A program made the translations under genes and the position numbers. Positions 23,226-50,837 of a stretch of DNA of 64,000 nt are shown here, one piece after another. Under the pieces are notes generated by a model. It made no database searches. It worked only from the letters and a program-made list of their open reading frames with translations, and had not been told where the DNA came from. Location of the stretch: NCBI GenBank assembly GCA_009746045.1, contig RPFO01000059.1:62001-126000 (forward strand). Reading direction: 5' to 3'. Every line of letters begins with the position of its first letter. Within the stretch, counting starts at the first letter, position 1. The stretch comes from Mesostigma viride. Lineage: Eukaryota; Streptophyta; Mesostigmatophyceae; Mesostigmatales; Mesostigmataceae.

Positions 23226-23889
23226 ATTAAAACTGCTACTATCACGTAGGCTACACGTACGTCACGTGCATGGGTGCCTTGATAAAAAAACCTTCAACCC
23301 CTATACACAACGAGGAGGGAGGGCGCCCTAGTAGCGCTTCTCTCACTGCCCTTAGTGGGCACAGAGCGCATGGGTGTATATGTGCAATTAATTGCCCTAA
23401 TCGTATTTGTCTGTCCTTCCTATTTTATCTGTATAAGACATTTAGTCTATAGATTTCTGGCCTGAGCTGGTTGTCTCTTTGATACTTGCCGGCCTGCGAT
23501 GTTTCACGGAAGATGACACGTACGTACGTATGCATGCATGCAGAGAGGCTACCATCACAGCGTCTACTCAGATTGCCTACTCAGAACCTCACGAGTGTAG
23601 GATCACCTCACATTCATTACATAATTTACATAATGAACGTCCATAGTTGTCTCCTTTAATCATTAATGTCACAGCCTGGCTGTGCGCCATGCAGACCTAC
23701 TGCCCCTGTTTGTGATAAGTCCAGATGGCTTCTGAGCAGTCCCGTCTAACAACTAGCAAGGCGAAGCGTAAAAAAGGCACCATACTGCTGCCTGCCATCG
23801 GGTCAAGTTCAACGCCAGCTGCATGCGGGACTTTCCCTGCCAAGCAAGCATGCAGGGATGATGGCCTGACAACATTAGTTTCTCTCAAT
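23226..23889. other. Intergenic between MITE and the 3' end of the ADC synthase gene
   Basis: No gene supported. Contains a short GTACGTACGTATGCATGCATG alternating stretch near 23520-23540. Confidence 0.4.
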
Positions 23890-39668
<15,779 letters not shown>

Positions 39669-40745
39669 CTCTGCCAGACAATTCACGCCACTAGCCTGCT
39701 TTGAAGCCCCCACCCTAGCTCAGTTATCATGGGCTTATCCTGCAGGGTCAATTCTGCGTGCTCTCTGGATCACAGCCCCTGCAAGACATGCGTGCGACAA
39801 ATGTCGAACGCAATTTCCCATCCAAAAGCATCCTGTCAGGCTACTCTCACAACTCACAAGCCAACCAGCACATACATCAGCGCTTCTCTTGCTTGGGCTA
39901 CATGCTTAGAGAGCCACTGAGGCCTTGGCAGAATAAATGCCATGTCCTTACAAAGGAAAGAACTTAGTATGCTTGCTACAGCCGGCAGATGGTGTCCATG
40001 TCATATATTTATCTGCTGCGTGGGGAGACAGCATACAACACGTAAGCCTAGGCCATGGCTACCTTCGGGTCGAAGCGCACGTGGCTGATGCCCAAGGCCG
40101 AGCGTGGCACAACCACCAACTTTATTTTATTCGAGACGCTCAGTCGCTCACAGCCCAGCCACCAGTTTCTGCGCTTTTGTTAAACTACCAACCTTCACAC
40201 GTCCGTGCCCCGCAGGCCCGCACCCGGGCAGTCTGAGCCAAGTCAATGAAGTCATTGAAAAGTCTACCAATGAAAAACTCCGTTTCTTGTTGTGAAGTTT
40301 TCCAGGGAGATATTAGGAGTATCTGAAACTTGGCACGGCCGGACGGCCGGCGGGGGAAAAAACTGTACTGAACTACTGTACTTACTGGAGATTCCGTCCC
40401 TAATTAACTGAGCAATTACATGGGTGGCAATCGGCAATAAGCAGAGATGACAGCCTCGAACCTGGGTTCGCTGGCGATGCTAGGTGGCAAATAAGGACAA
40501 ACAACAGGCACGATATGGACGATTCGACCTCGGTCTCCTCGTTGCGATGACAGAACGTGCTCGGTAGGGCATAATCATTACATGCTTTCAAAACTGTCGT
40601 GGGCTTTTTTATGCATTCATTGGCGTGTTTAGGTGATGTAGCAGGGCTTCTTAGACCGATGAAATATTTGCCTGAATGAAGCAAGAAGGCCCCGCTTAAC
40701 AGGGACATACTTACTTTTTTTTAGTGGCCCGCCTTGGGGTGCACC
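39669..40745. other. Head-to-head intergenic region, probable shared promoter
   Basis: Separates the start of ADC synthase (-) from the start of the coiled-coil gene (+). It must carry both promoters and possibly 5' UTR introns. A weak tRNA-like stretch lies at 40517-40572 on the - strand. No TATA box was singled out. Confidence 0.5.
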
Positions 40746-43700
40746 ATGGACGCAGCAAAGCTACGTGAGCTGCAGCAGCGTGCGCATGAGCTAATGGAGC
40801 TCTTGCGCAGCGGGCGCGAAGGGGAGGGCGACGAATCGGCATTGTCATACACCCCTCACATTCTAGAATTGGCACGGGTGGTCTACAAGGTGGACGAGAC
40901 GTCGAAAAGGGTCACGGATGACGACGTACGGAAAATCTGGGAAAAGTACGTTTGCGATTGTAGCCATGCAATGTCCGTGTGCCGTCGCCACCTTAGTCAA
41001 CGTGCATGTCATGCTGTAATGGCAACATGAAAAGGGCAGGTCGCCCCATCGCCCTCTCCAGCGCGTTCTGTGGTTGCCATTCCCAGTTCATTTCCTCTGC
41101 AATCACGGCATGGGGACAGGCGTTGTAGCTTTTCAAGACCTGTTCCTGCATACAGAGTAGCTTATCAATGATGGTGCAAACACTCTGGAGTAGCAGGCAC
41201 TTTCTGCCGCACGTATGTTAAGGAAGGTATTAACTACGATAATGAGTGCAGTCAAGCTCTTGCAGAAACTGAGCAAGCTGGGAAATGCTGGAGGAGTACC
41301 TGGGTGCCAGCTGGATTACCGGGTGCCTCACGACGCAAGTACTGTGGAGGTTGCACAATCGAATTAACATGACAGTAGGCACCTGAGGCAATCCATCAGC
41401 CCAGCAGGGGGGAGAGGGCATTCATCAGAATCCCCGCCTGTGGGAAACTGGCTCAGCCCATTGGCACCCCCCCATGTAGTCCACCTCTGGCGCCCCTCTT
41501 ATGTGACAGGCTTCTCCTCCTATATCCCAAAACCTTTTGTGTGGCTGCCTTTTCCACTGCATTGTTTGGTGCAGCTGCCATGCTCTCGTAGCTCATTCCT
41601 GTGGCCGGTCCAAAGCTCCGGCGGATCTCACATTTCGTGGTATGTTGGTACCTTGCTGTGTGGCCATCATGGCCCAACCCCTCCCACACCAAACCATGCC
41701 TCGTTCACTTCCCCTGGGATCCCAGGCGCGCCACGTGGCTTCACCAGGAGCTCCAGCGGGTGCTGGCAGAGCGGTTACAGGCCGCGCAGCAGGTACAGTC
41801 AATCACGCCTTCAGTTGGTTTTTCTTAAAGTTGTATTCACGCCTTACGTTGGACTGCCAGAGTTTGGGCGGCGATTGCAATCTTCAGTCCTTGGCGGTGC
41901 TAGCAAAGCCATGGAGACATGAATAGGCCATCTCTTGGCTGGTTCCCGCGCCCAATGATCAGTCAATATTTGACTCCCTGCCTTGGTGCAAGTACTCGCT
42001 CGTCCATGATAAATACAGTCAAACAGAATACTCCGGGTGTTGCAGTAGTGCGGCGGGATCAGCCTTCACGGGAGTTGTCAAATTTATGTATAATAGTACA
42101 AGATGTATTGGAGGGTCTAGACCCATCAGGATGGGGATGTCCTCACGTGTGTGGATGGCGAAAATTCGGCTGGAACGGAGTCTGTTGGAGGTCTTTGTGA
42201 GGCAGCCGAATGGCTCCTGGTGAGAGCTATCGTTCGGCATGTACAGTCCGCAAATGGACGGAGGGTTCGACAGGTAGCTCAATTCTACGGCTTAAGTTCG
42301 ATCACGTCGTAAGTGGGGTCGGCAAAGTTTTGCGTCGAACACAAATTAAGACGTGGATGACTGTCCTGTCCTGTCCAGCCTGTGTGTCTGGCTCTTTTTG
42401 CACGGGACTTAAGGATATTATACTGTGATGGCAGCTGTCACATCGTGGTGGTTGTGGCACAGCGCTTGGGGGGCTAGGTTGTGTGCCTGAGAGCTACTCT
42501 AAATGGTTCGTTCTGCCAGACTCGTATCATGGTCCTCCTCTGGAGGGCCCGCGCCTGCTCGGAGCAAGTCGCGGGATACAAGCGACACCAATTGGATAGG
42601 GCATGTGACTGTCGTTGGACCCTGCACGGTGTATCTATCCAGACCCTACTCCGACAAGCATGAGGGGACAGCGTCATTTTCTGAGTCAACTATCTCGCTT
42701 TAAATGTCTATCCTGCTTAAAAGTACCTCAGAACTTGGCATGGTCAGTGACAATGCGCGTGTAGTGAACTTGAAATTGACAGGGTGCAATTTCTGTCACT
42801 GCGGCATAACTCCAGTGTGCGCCACTTGTCGCAACGTGAACTGATTGAGGCACATAACCGTCCCTCTTCACTTGTCGGGCAGCCAGTGTCGGCAGTCTTG
42901 GGATGCAATCCTGCTCTTGGCACAGTTGCAATCCTGCTCTTGGCACAGTAAAAGTACGCTGGGCACTTGGCAAAGGGTGCACATCAGGCCTTATTCCTCG
43001 GTGGCCTGCATCGGTGTAACGCTTGTTAATGCTGGCGTAATGCATCGTTGTTGATGGCACAATGCTTGCACCATACCCTGATGACATCACCGTGACGAGG
43101 CATCTGGGTGTCGGCATCACCACGCCCTTGCGTCTCCTTGGCCTGCTTGTGACTGCTCATGGGCCAACCTCTCCTGACTCATGAGCCAACGTGACTCGCG
43201 TGTGATCTGCTTTTTGCTGGTGGTCCTCGACAACGCGCAGGCGGGACACGACTTTTGGGACGCGTGCGTGCGCTTGTTGGTGAGTGTGTTGTCGACACTA
43301 CATACCTTGCTTTTGGTGCTCATTGAAGACAGGGTGCAATATACGACGTGCGCGGCTAGTCAGGCTTAAATGGAGAGTCATGTTTGATGGAAAGTGTTTG
43401 AGGGGGGGGGGGGGTGAAGGACCAGGGGGGGGCAGATGGGCAGGGGGGCAGGGGGCAGGGGGCTAGGCAGGCGGGGACCCGCCTGCGTTATGATGTTTCA
43501 GTACAAGACCGGCCCGATGCTCCTCAGCACGCATCAGCAAGGAACAGCAATAACCGTTCAAATCTTGTTTGTAATCACTGCCGACCATCTTACCAGCCGT
43601 GCTTCCTGCTCATGCCTCTGTATGCCTACGACATGGCGTTTGCGAGCAGTATGCGAGCGCGTCCTCTCTGGAGGCGGCGCATGCAGAACGCGCTGAGGTG

Positions 43701-46700
43701 GAGGCACGCCTCAAGCGGGAGCAGACAGCATTGGCAGAGAAGGAAGCGCAGCACCATGTGGGTGACGTTATGTGCATGTTCTAGTCGCAGCACCCTCTGG
43801 GTGGCGATGCATGCATGTTGTAGGTGCAGCGCCTTGTGGGCGGCCCATATCCCCCTGCACATGTGGTCTGTATTCCCCTCTTGCGTGTTCATTTGCCCAG
43901 TGAGCATGGCGGTCTTCTGCAGTCTCATGTTCCCTGCATTCCCTGCTGTCGCATATGCCCTACATGCGGTAGCCTGTGCCCTACATGCGGTAGCCTGTGC
44001 CCTACATGCGGTAGCCTGTGCCCTACATGCGGTAGCCTGTGCCCTACATGTGGCAGCCTGTGCCCTACATGCGGCAGCCTGTGCCCTACATGCGGTAGCC
44101 TGTGCCCTACATGCGGTAGCCTGTGCCCTACATGCGGTAGCCTGTGCCCTACATGCGGTAGCCTGTGCCCTACATGCAGTAGCCTGTGCCCCTCTACGTA
44201 TCGCGTTCCCTTCTAGACTGCATCGTGCACAGCATGCGGTCGTGCACGGCGCATGTTTGACATTCAGGCCGTCGCGCAGGAGGGGCTGTAGATGCCCCCC
44301 TGGTTATGACGCCCCGCATGTTTGCCCCCCGGGTCACCAACGGTGCTTGGTTGGTGGTGTCCAGGCCGTGGCGCAGGAGGCGCTGGAGATGCGCACCAAG
44401 CTCGCGCTCAAGGGGCAGGAGGCCGCGCAGCAGGAGGCCGACCACCGGTAGGGTGGGCGCGGCACTGGTGGGGGGCTTGAATATGCAGGGCATGAATATT
44501 TATGTACTGTAGTCTGTTTGTGAGAGATGGCCGACCACCGGTAGGGTGGGCGCGGCAGTGGTGGGGGGCTTGAATATGCAGGGCATGAATATTTATGTAC
44601 TGTAGTCTGTTTGTGAGAGATGGCCGACCACCGGTAGGGTGGGCGCGGCACTGGTGGGGGGCTTGAATATGCAGGGCATGAATATTTATGTACTGTAGTC
44701 TGTTTGTGAGAGATGGCCGACCAGCGGTAGGGTGGGCGGGGCACTGGTGGGGGGCTTGAATATGCAGGGCATGAATATTTATGTACTGTAGTCTGTTTGT
44801 GAGAGATGGCCGACCAGCGGTAGGGTGGGCGGGGCACTGGTGGGGGGCTTGAATATGCAGGGCATGAATATTTATGTACTGTAGTCTGTTTGTGAGAGAT
44901 GGCCGACCACCGGTAGGGTGGGCGCGGGAAGGACGGGGTGGGCGGGTGGGCGGGGCAGTAATGGGCGTGGTAGGGTGGGCGGGGCAAGGATGGGCGTGGG
45001 GGGTATATGGGGCAACTATGGGCCAATTATGGGAGGGACGACTTACAATTATATTATTACCTTAAAAGTTAAACCTGTAGCTCACAGATGGCCGGCTAGT
45101 GGTAGAGGCGGAGCAGGGGTGGAGCGCTGGCTCATTTTGGCACCTAGTAACCGAGTGTGGTGATAAGGGACATCCTAAATACCTATGTACCTGACGTCTC
45201 AAGTGTACCTGGTGCCAAGCAAACATGGGATGTGCCTGATAGCCACCCTTCCATTGCTATTTTTATCGTCTAGGGTAGGTCCGTGATATTTCTTCCCACA
45301 ACAGCAGCTCAGTTCCGTCGCCCATGCCCAAGGTGGCTATGTCCTGGCGCTGTGTTTTATGTGCATAGTCATGCGCTGGCACCTGGCACCCACAGGTGCC
45401 GACTGGTTGTTGATATGATTCTCGGTGAGCAGGGTGTGACATTAGTTATCTTGGAGTAGGACTGTGCCTCTGGCGTATCTCTGCAGGACCCGAATAAATG
45501 AGACATATCATTCGTGCAAGAAGCCAGCAAGCTGCTCAGTGGCTGTGTTTGGGATGCCACTCCGACAGTTCTTGTCATGACCCATGGTTTGTGAGCGTTC
45601 TCATTTTTTCTGGGTATCGGCCTTCATGTGGGGTAACTTTGCTGGTCTGTGATTCTAGTGTTCGTTTTGGTACCATAACCATCCCCTGAAATGGCATCGT
45701 GATGGTCTGGTATCGTCGGTCGGAATGTCGCAGCGAGCTGCTTCAGCGGCTACAGGCGGCGCTGCGCGAACGGGACGCGCTCCGGGCGGAGAAGGCCCAG
45801 CTGCTGGAGGAGCGCGAGACGAATCGCGAGCACATGTCGCGGCAGGTGCGTGTCTTTGGGGGGTGGGGTGGGTGGGGGGGCGGTACAGTTAGCTGAGAGG
45901 CGTGTGTGTGTGTGCGCGCGCGTACGTGTGTGTGCATGCATGTGTGTGCATGTGCATGCATGCATGTGTGTGTGCGTGCGTGAAGATGTGCATGTGCATG
46001 GTGACCAGGTTCTAATGTAGGCATTTGTGCATCCTGTGTCATGTCAGGTGGGGAGAAGCGGGGAGGGGTGTGCACTGATGGAGTGCTATGTTTGCCCCAT
46101 TGGAGCCGCAGCTTGCTCCGCCTCGCGCATCCTCGATTGCTCACCAGACCGCGAGTCGGCTCATGCGCATGTGCGTCATACTACGACGAGTGTACTCAAC
46201 GTTTATCTGGGATGAATACTAGGATTTTCGTGCTCTTATTTCCATACATGGGTCTCGTGATGTGTTTAAATAAGCATGCCTTTGTAAATGAGTGGGCCGT
46301 TTTTCCGTCACTGTTCCCATGCTGATTGGGACCCGTGCTGTCACCTTCATCGCCACTTTTGATTGGGACCTGTGCTGCCTCCTCCTGTGTCCTCCCCACA
46401 GCCGCCCTTGCTGCAATGCAGCGCATTTCCTCTGACCATAGCTTCTTCCCACGCTATCTCTGTGTGAACGCGATGTTGTAACTGCATGTCTGCCACTTTT
46501 TGAGACTACCACGACATGTAATCTACCACGTCAAGACACAGCACTGAAACAGGAAAGGCTCGTGTCTTCCTTCAAATCACATCTAAAATATGTTGACTGT
46601 GCCAGTCTTATTTTTGCTATCTGTGCTCACCTACAAGCCGACTCGCGTCTCACCTCCTGACTGGGCCCCCCCTCTCACTGGGCTCCCTCCTCTTCTTCCC

Positions 46701-48546
46701 GTTCTCCCCTTCTCCCCTTCTCCCCTTTTCCTCTTCTCCTTTCTCTCTCCTCTCCTCCCCTCTTCACTTGTTCCTCGCGTAGACGGAGGTGATCTCTCAG
46801 CTGATGGAGCGCAACGAGGCCATGTCGCGCGACAAGGTGGAGTCCCTAAAGCTGGCCAGCAAGACGGAGAGCGACAACCATGTGCTGCGCGTCAACCTGG
46901 GGCAGCACGGGCAGGTGGGTGGCGCGGCGTGAATAGTTGCATTATCAACTACCACATGGCGGGAGGGGGCGGGGGCCGGGGCAGAGAAAAGTGCGGTAGC
47001 AAAGGGTAGCTGGAAGAGGGAAGCAAGGGCAGGCACCGCGATGATAGTAGGTGATCATAGGAGGCATTGTTGATAAGTAAAGCAAGGGCAGGCACCGCGA
47101 TGATAGTAGGTGATCATAGGAGGCATTGTTGATAAGTAAAGCAAGGGCAGGCACCGCGATGATAGTAGGTGATCATAGGAGGCATTGTTGATAACTAAAG
47201 CAAGGGCAGGCACCGCGATGATAGTAGGTGATCATAGGAGGCATTGTTGATAATTAAAGCATGCACGCACATGTGATGACGTGTGCGTGCCTTATCTGCT
47301 GTATGCAGCTTCTTGCTTACCTGCTCTTGGGGCAGCCATTTCTGCACCTCATCGCTGCCGCTACTGCTTGTGTGGTAGCTTCATGTGAGTTGGGACAGCT
47401 ATTCTGTGTGTGTGATAATGTTGTCATAGGCCGCTTGGGCACGTCCACTATGAATCCTTGGGTGATTCGGTCGTTGCCTAAGGCTTTGGTAGTGGACACT
47501 TTCATCCACGCCCGCACCTCGCCAAAGAAACCATCGAGCTCTCCATGGCACGCGCGCTGACCCCATAAAGCCTTTTTTATTTTCCCCCCTAAATTGCTCT
47601 CTTCCACGTTGTTTCCTTTGCCCAGGTGGTGGAGAAGCTCATCCACTTGAACGCCGAGCTCATGGAGGAGAAGAACGCGCGCACGGTCGCAAAGGTGCGG
47701 GAGGCGGCCCCAGATGCCGCGACCCAACAAGGGGGAGGAGAGATGGGGCAGCAAGGGGCGGCAGTCGGGGCAGATGCAAGCTCATGGCCCCACACACATG
47801 ATCCGCCAAGGCCAGGGCAAGGCACGGCCGCGGCACCAGGGAATGCACAGGGGCGCTCGATCACTGGGCACAACCCGAGTGCGAACAAGGGAGCAAAGAG
47901 CACCCAACCACTGGCCCCTAACGGCCACGCGGGGGCCCACCCATCGGGGGAACAGCTGTCCGACCGACGCGTGGTGGAGATCGGTAGTGACGATGAGCCT
48001 CTTCTGCCTCCGTCTGTACCTGCGGGAGCCACCACCCCACCTCTCTCACAGGGCCGGTGGGCGGGCGGCCTCAGCGCGGTGGCCAATGGGTGGATGGGGT
48101 CCCGGGGGGTGGGCGCTCCCGTTGGTGCTGGGGGTGCGGATGTGGCAGTCAGCACGGAGGCAGGAGCGCGCTCTCTGGTGGGGGCGGCCAAGGTGGACAG
48201 GGATGGCCAGGGAGGCGCCGCAACCAAGGGGTTAGATTTGGAGGCGGGCGCAGCGGGGCAGACGCAACGGGTAGCGAACCCTGTCACGCATCCCCGGCCA
48301 ATCAAATGGACCTCTGATGCACTCCCGCTGCTGCGCCAGAACCAGCCCCAGGGAGGTGTTATGGGCGATAGGGATGGAACAGACAGTGAAGGGTCGGGTA
48401 GAGGGGCCGGGGCCATGGGCAACCTGGATCCTCGGTTAGACGCCGCCTGGTCCAAGGTGAAGGTGGTGAAGCAGGGTGTAGCGGGCAAGACGCGGGGCTT
48501 GATGAGCTACATTGTGGGGGCCGACGTCGCACAGAGCGTGAATTGA
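40746..48546 (+). CDS. Coiled-coil protein of unknown function
   Basis: Seven exons join in frame from ATG to stop (540 aa): 40746-40945, 41726-41792, 43650-43757, 44365-44447, 45734-45845, 46783-46914, 47626-48546. Residues 1-80 are helical and Leu/Glu-rich (KLRELQQRAHELMELLR, YTPHILELARVVYKVDE). About residues 80-260 form heptad-rich coiled coil (WLHQELQRVLAERLQAAQQ, AERAEVEARLKREQTALAEK, ELLQRLQAALRERDALRAEK, LIHLNAELMEEKNAR). The last 250 residues are Gly/Ala/Pro-rich and look disordered, except for a short conserved-looking C-terminus (AWSKVKVVKQGVAGKTRGL then MSYIVG). No catalytic motif, signal peptide or membrane segment. The layout fits a tethering or cytoskeletal scaffold, but no family is recognised. 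Exons 3 and 4 are each followed by tandem copies of their own donor region. An extra exon between 41793 and 43649 cannot be ruled out, though phases fit without one. Confidence 0.75.
43747..43863 (+). repeat. 39-bp triplication spanning the end of coiled-coil exon 43650-43757 and its donor
   Basis: Units start at 43747, 43786 and 43825 with CGCAGCACC or a one- or two-base variant, followed by TGGGTG/TGGGCG-like donor bases and GCATGTT. The first unit contains the real exon end (CAGCACCAT) and donor GTGGGTG. Confidence 0.75.
43954..44191 (+). repeat. 21-bp minisatellite, about 11 copies
   Basis: Unit TGCCCTACATGCGGTAGCCTG, nearly perfect. It lies in the coiled-coil gene intron 43758-44364. 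Each unit contains a CGGTAG donor-like core. Confidence 0.95.
44438..44933 (+). repeat. 93-bp tandem repeat seeded on the exon tail and donor of exon 44365-44447
   Basis: Copies start at 44438, 44531, 44624, 44717, 44810 and 44903 (the last partial). The first contains the final ten exon bases CCGACCACCG and donor GTAGGG. Every later copy repeats CCGACCA(C/G)CGGTAGGG plus the same intron sequence. The intron therefore has six copies of its own 5' splice site. Reading through any of them meets the in-frame TAG of CACCGGTAG. Confidence 0.95.
45901..45990 (+). repeat. Alternating purine-pyrimidine (TG/CG/CATG) tract
   Basis: GTGTGTGTGTGCGCGCGCGT followed by TGCATG repeats, in the coiled-coil gene intron after exon 45734-45845. 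Composition favours Z-DNA. Confidence 0.8.
47022..47257 (+). repeat. 59-bp tandem repeat, 4 copies
   Basis: Units start at 47022, 47081, 47140 and 47199 with AGCAAGGGCAGGCACCGCG. They are nearly identical. In the intron after exon 46783-46914. Confidence 0.95.
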
Positions 48547-49429
48547 CTGGATAGTTAGTATTGTACGACTCAGATGAGTACCTTGTGATGAATACAAGCG
48601 CCTTTTCAGGAGCACGCTGTCACCTGTCAGCTAGACCAGGAAAGTGCTGCTGCCGACACCGTCAGTCTGCTCGATTTATAAGCAGGCTTGTTGACTTCGA
48701 GGCCGGGTTTCAGGCCAGCGGACATGCTGGCGCGCCTTGATGTGTAAACCCTGGTATTCGGCTGTGCGGGCAAGGTGGCCAGGGCGTGCAATAGCTAGTT
48801 TGTGATGGTACGATCTAATGGCATATGATAGCTAGATCAGCATGCCTCGCACATGCATGTTGCACGGGATGGGCATTGGCACCATAGTTCAAACAAAACT
48901 AATGCGGCTTTTTCCAACATTCAAATCTTTAACTAAACGGTGTTTGATGCGTGAAGGCATAAACGGCTAGCTGGGCCGCCTAAGCTGCATATGCCGCTAG
49001 CCATCTCACATGGACATTCATTCATTCACGCGCCTCAATTCGGAGACATGGACACATGTGCACCAACAGTTTGCATGCATGCCATGTGCAATACTGAGAC
49101 ATGTGCGAATCATTTCAATTCCGTATCTCGATCAAAAACGCATCCTGCATATGCATTGTACATTGTTACATATAGGTGTGCATGGCGTTCGTATCACTAA
49201 TCACGCAGGCTGCATGCTCTGCATGGCTGTAGGTCAGTAGGCTCTAGCTGGCTACCCCATGCAGCTAGGCATCCAACTGATTGTGAAAGGGCAGCGCTAG
49301 GAGATCCATATACGTATATACTGCATGCACCATGCAAACTTTGTTATATATCCCCGAACTCATGTGAAGCGTGATCGAGCTTAATTGAGCTGGCCAACGG
49401 CATCACAACAGGTGTCATGACCTAGCTGC
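48547..49429. other. Intergenic, 3' flank of the coiled-coil gene
   Basis: AT-richer and free of recognisable genes. Short frames are not supported. Confidence 0.45.
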
Positions 49430-49963
49430 ATGTTGCATTTGGGGAGGGAGATCCTGAGAACCACGGGCGCCATACAAACTCCTGGTCGATATCAATGGGC
49501 TACGTCCAACAACGCCGTGCTATATGCCAGCGCTATGACCGAGGCCGATCGATCATTGCCCCCCGGCCACCTGATCGAGCTGTTGGACTGCTCGTATGTT
49601 CCCTACCTGGATCGCTTCAAGCTACTAGCTAGCTAGGCAATTCTTCCCAACTGCGAGGACGGCATGTACTGTATCAACACTCGGATAGGCCACGCCTGGT
49701 CTGCCCTGTGTCGCTACGTGCTGCGCCCTGTACATGGCGCCAGCCCTGGCTTTAATTGGCATGCATGCTCAAGAAACAACATCTCGATCTTCAAGGTCCT
49801 TGTCCTCCCCGCCCGGCCTCACCTATGGGGCAGAGACGTGCATGTTCGCCTGGCGCCGGCCGCATTAGAAGCTAGGTTGAATCACTTGGAAGGCACGTAC
49901 CGCCACCCGCATGTTGCAGTACACATTTTCAGGGTTGGGTACACGTGTTTAATTAATTACTAG
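49430..49963 (+). pseudogene. LINE reverse transcriptase relic, C-terminal part
   Basis: Broken frames parallel the LINE at 13461-15578: LDRFKLLAS against TRFKLLGSW, INTRIGHAWSAL against INTRIGQAWAAL, then IFKVLVLPARPHLWG and LAPAALEARLNHLEGTY matching the region after the polymerase. Stops and frame changes separate the pieces. This is a second, more decayed copy of a related element on the opposite strand. Confidence 0.7.
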
Positions 49964-50229
49964 ATAATTAATCATCAATAGCAAACCATGTTCCCCTCGA
50001 CCCGATGATCGAGGACTTATGCTCATGTGACGCAGTCACGTGTCGAGATTAATTAATTGTTCATCAATCAATAAATTAATTATTAGGTATGTACATACTT
50101 AGTTATATAGACCGGTATTCTGGTTCATAGTTAGTTATATAGACCGGTATGTTCAGCATAGTCGGCCGTACACCAGCTAGTATCTACATCACATTCAATA
50201 TTGAATTTATAATATGCATGCTAGATCAA

Positions 50230-50370
50230 CGGGATGCAAGTGCCCTGGTGCACCTAGAGCAAGGGTCCTTTACATCCCCACCCTTGCAGGAAGTAGCTTA
50301 GGATGTATGATAGGCCATATGCCCCTTTCTCAAGGGCTATGTGCTACATATACTCCCAACGGAGTTATGT
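50230..50370 (+). other. Dispersed repeat fragment related to 18327-18599
   Basis: Contains CCTTTACATCCCCACCCTTG and downstream bases resembling the reverse complement of 18327-18599. Decayed, with no intact frame. Confidence 0.35.
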
Positions 50371-50502
50371 TACAATTCAATTCAATTCAATGCTAGATCT
50401 GCGGCCTGCACCATGCATGATGCATTAATTGAGAGCCCTCTGTGGCCTGCCGGCCACTTGCGGCGCATGCAGTGAGAAATCGAAGCTTATGCAAGATATA
50501 TA

Positions 50503-50837
50503 TTATATATTAAAAATATAATTACTTACAGCAGAGTGAAATCACTCAAACCAAAGCAAACGCCCAGCTATAAACCTATATACAGAGCCATGTCAAAGCT
50601 CTATACTACGATAAGACCAATGGAAACGCCTAACGGGAGGAACCTAATAGCCCTGCTGCACCGCAAAATAATATATATTAAAAATATAATTACTTACAGC
50701 AGAGTGAAATCACTCAAACCAAAGCAAACGCCCAGCTATAAACCTATATACAGAGCCATGTCAAAGCTCTATACTACGATAAGACCAATGGAAACGCCTA
50801 ACGGGAGGAACCTAATAGCCCTGCTGCACCGCAAAAT
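50503..50837. repeat. 168-bp direct tandem duplication
   Basis: Two nearly identical 168-bp units (offset 168), each starting ATATATTAAAAATATAATTA and ending CTGCTGCACCGCAAAAT. The length is a multiple of three, so a frame runs through both, but it has no recognisable domain. It adjoins the 3' end of the LINE fragment on the - strand and is probably its 3' tail region. Confidence 0.9.

Noticed and set aside
43960-44190. CRISPR-like array of regular short repeats
   Set aside because: Units are contiguous with no unique spacers, and the genome is eukaryotic; it is a minisatellite. The same applies to 57701-58502 and 53806-54010.
44334-45026. 230-codon - frame with RPPYRWSAISHKQ repeats
   Set aside because: Antisense reading of the 93-bp donor-spanning repeat; the repeat length is a multiple of three, so it stays open.
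47589-48488. 299-codon - frame
   Set aside because: Antisense shadow of the last coiled-coil exon, which joins in phase with six upstream exons.
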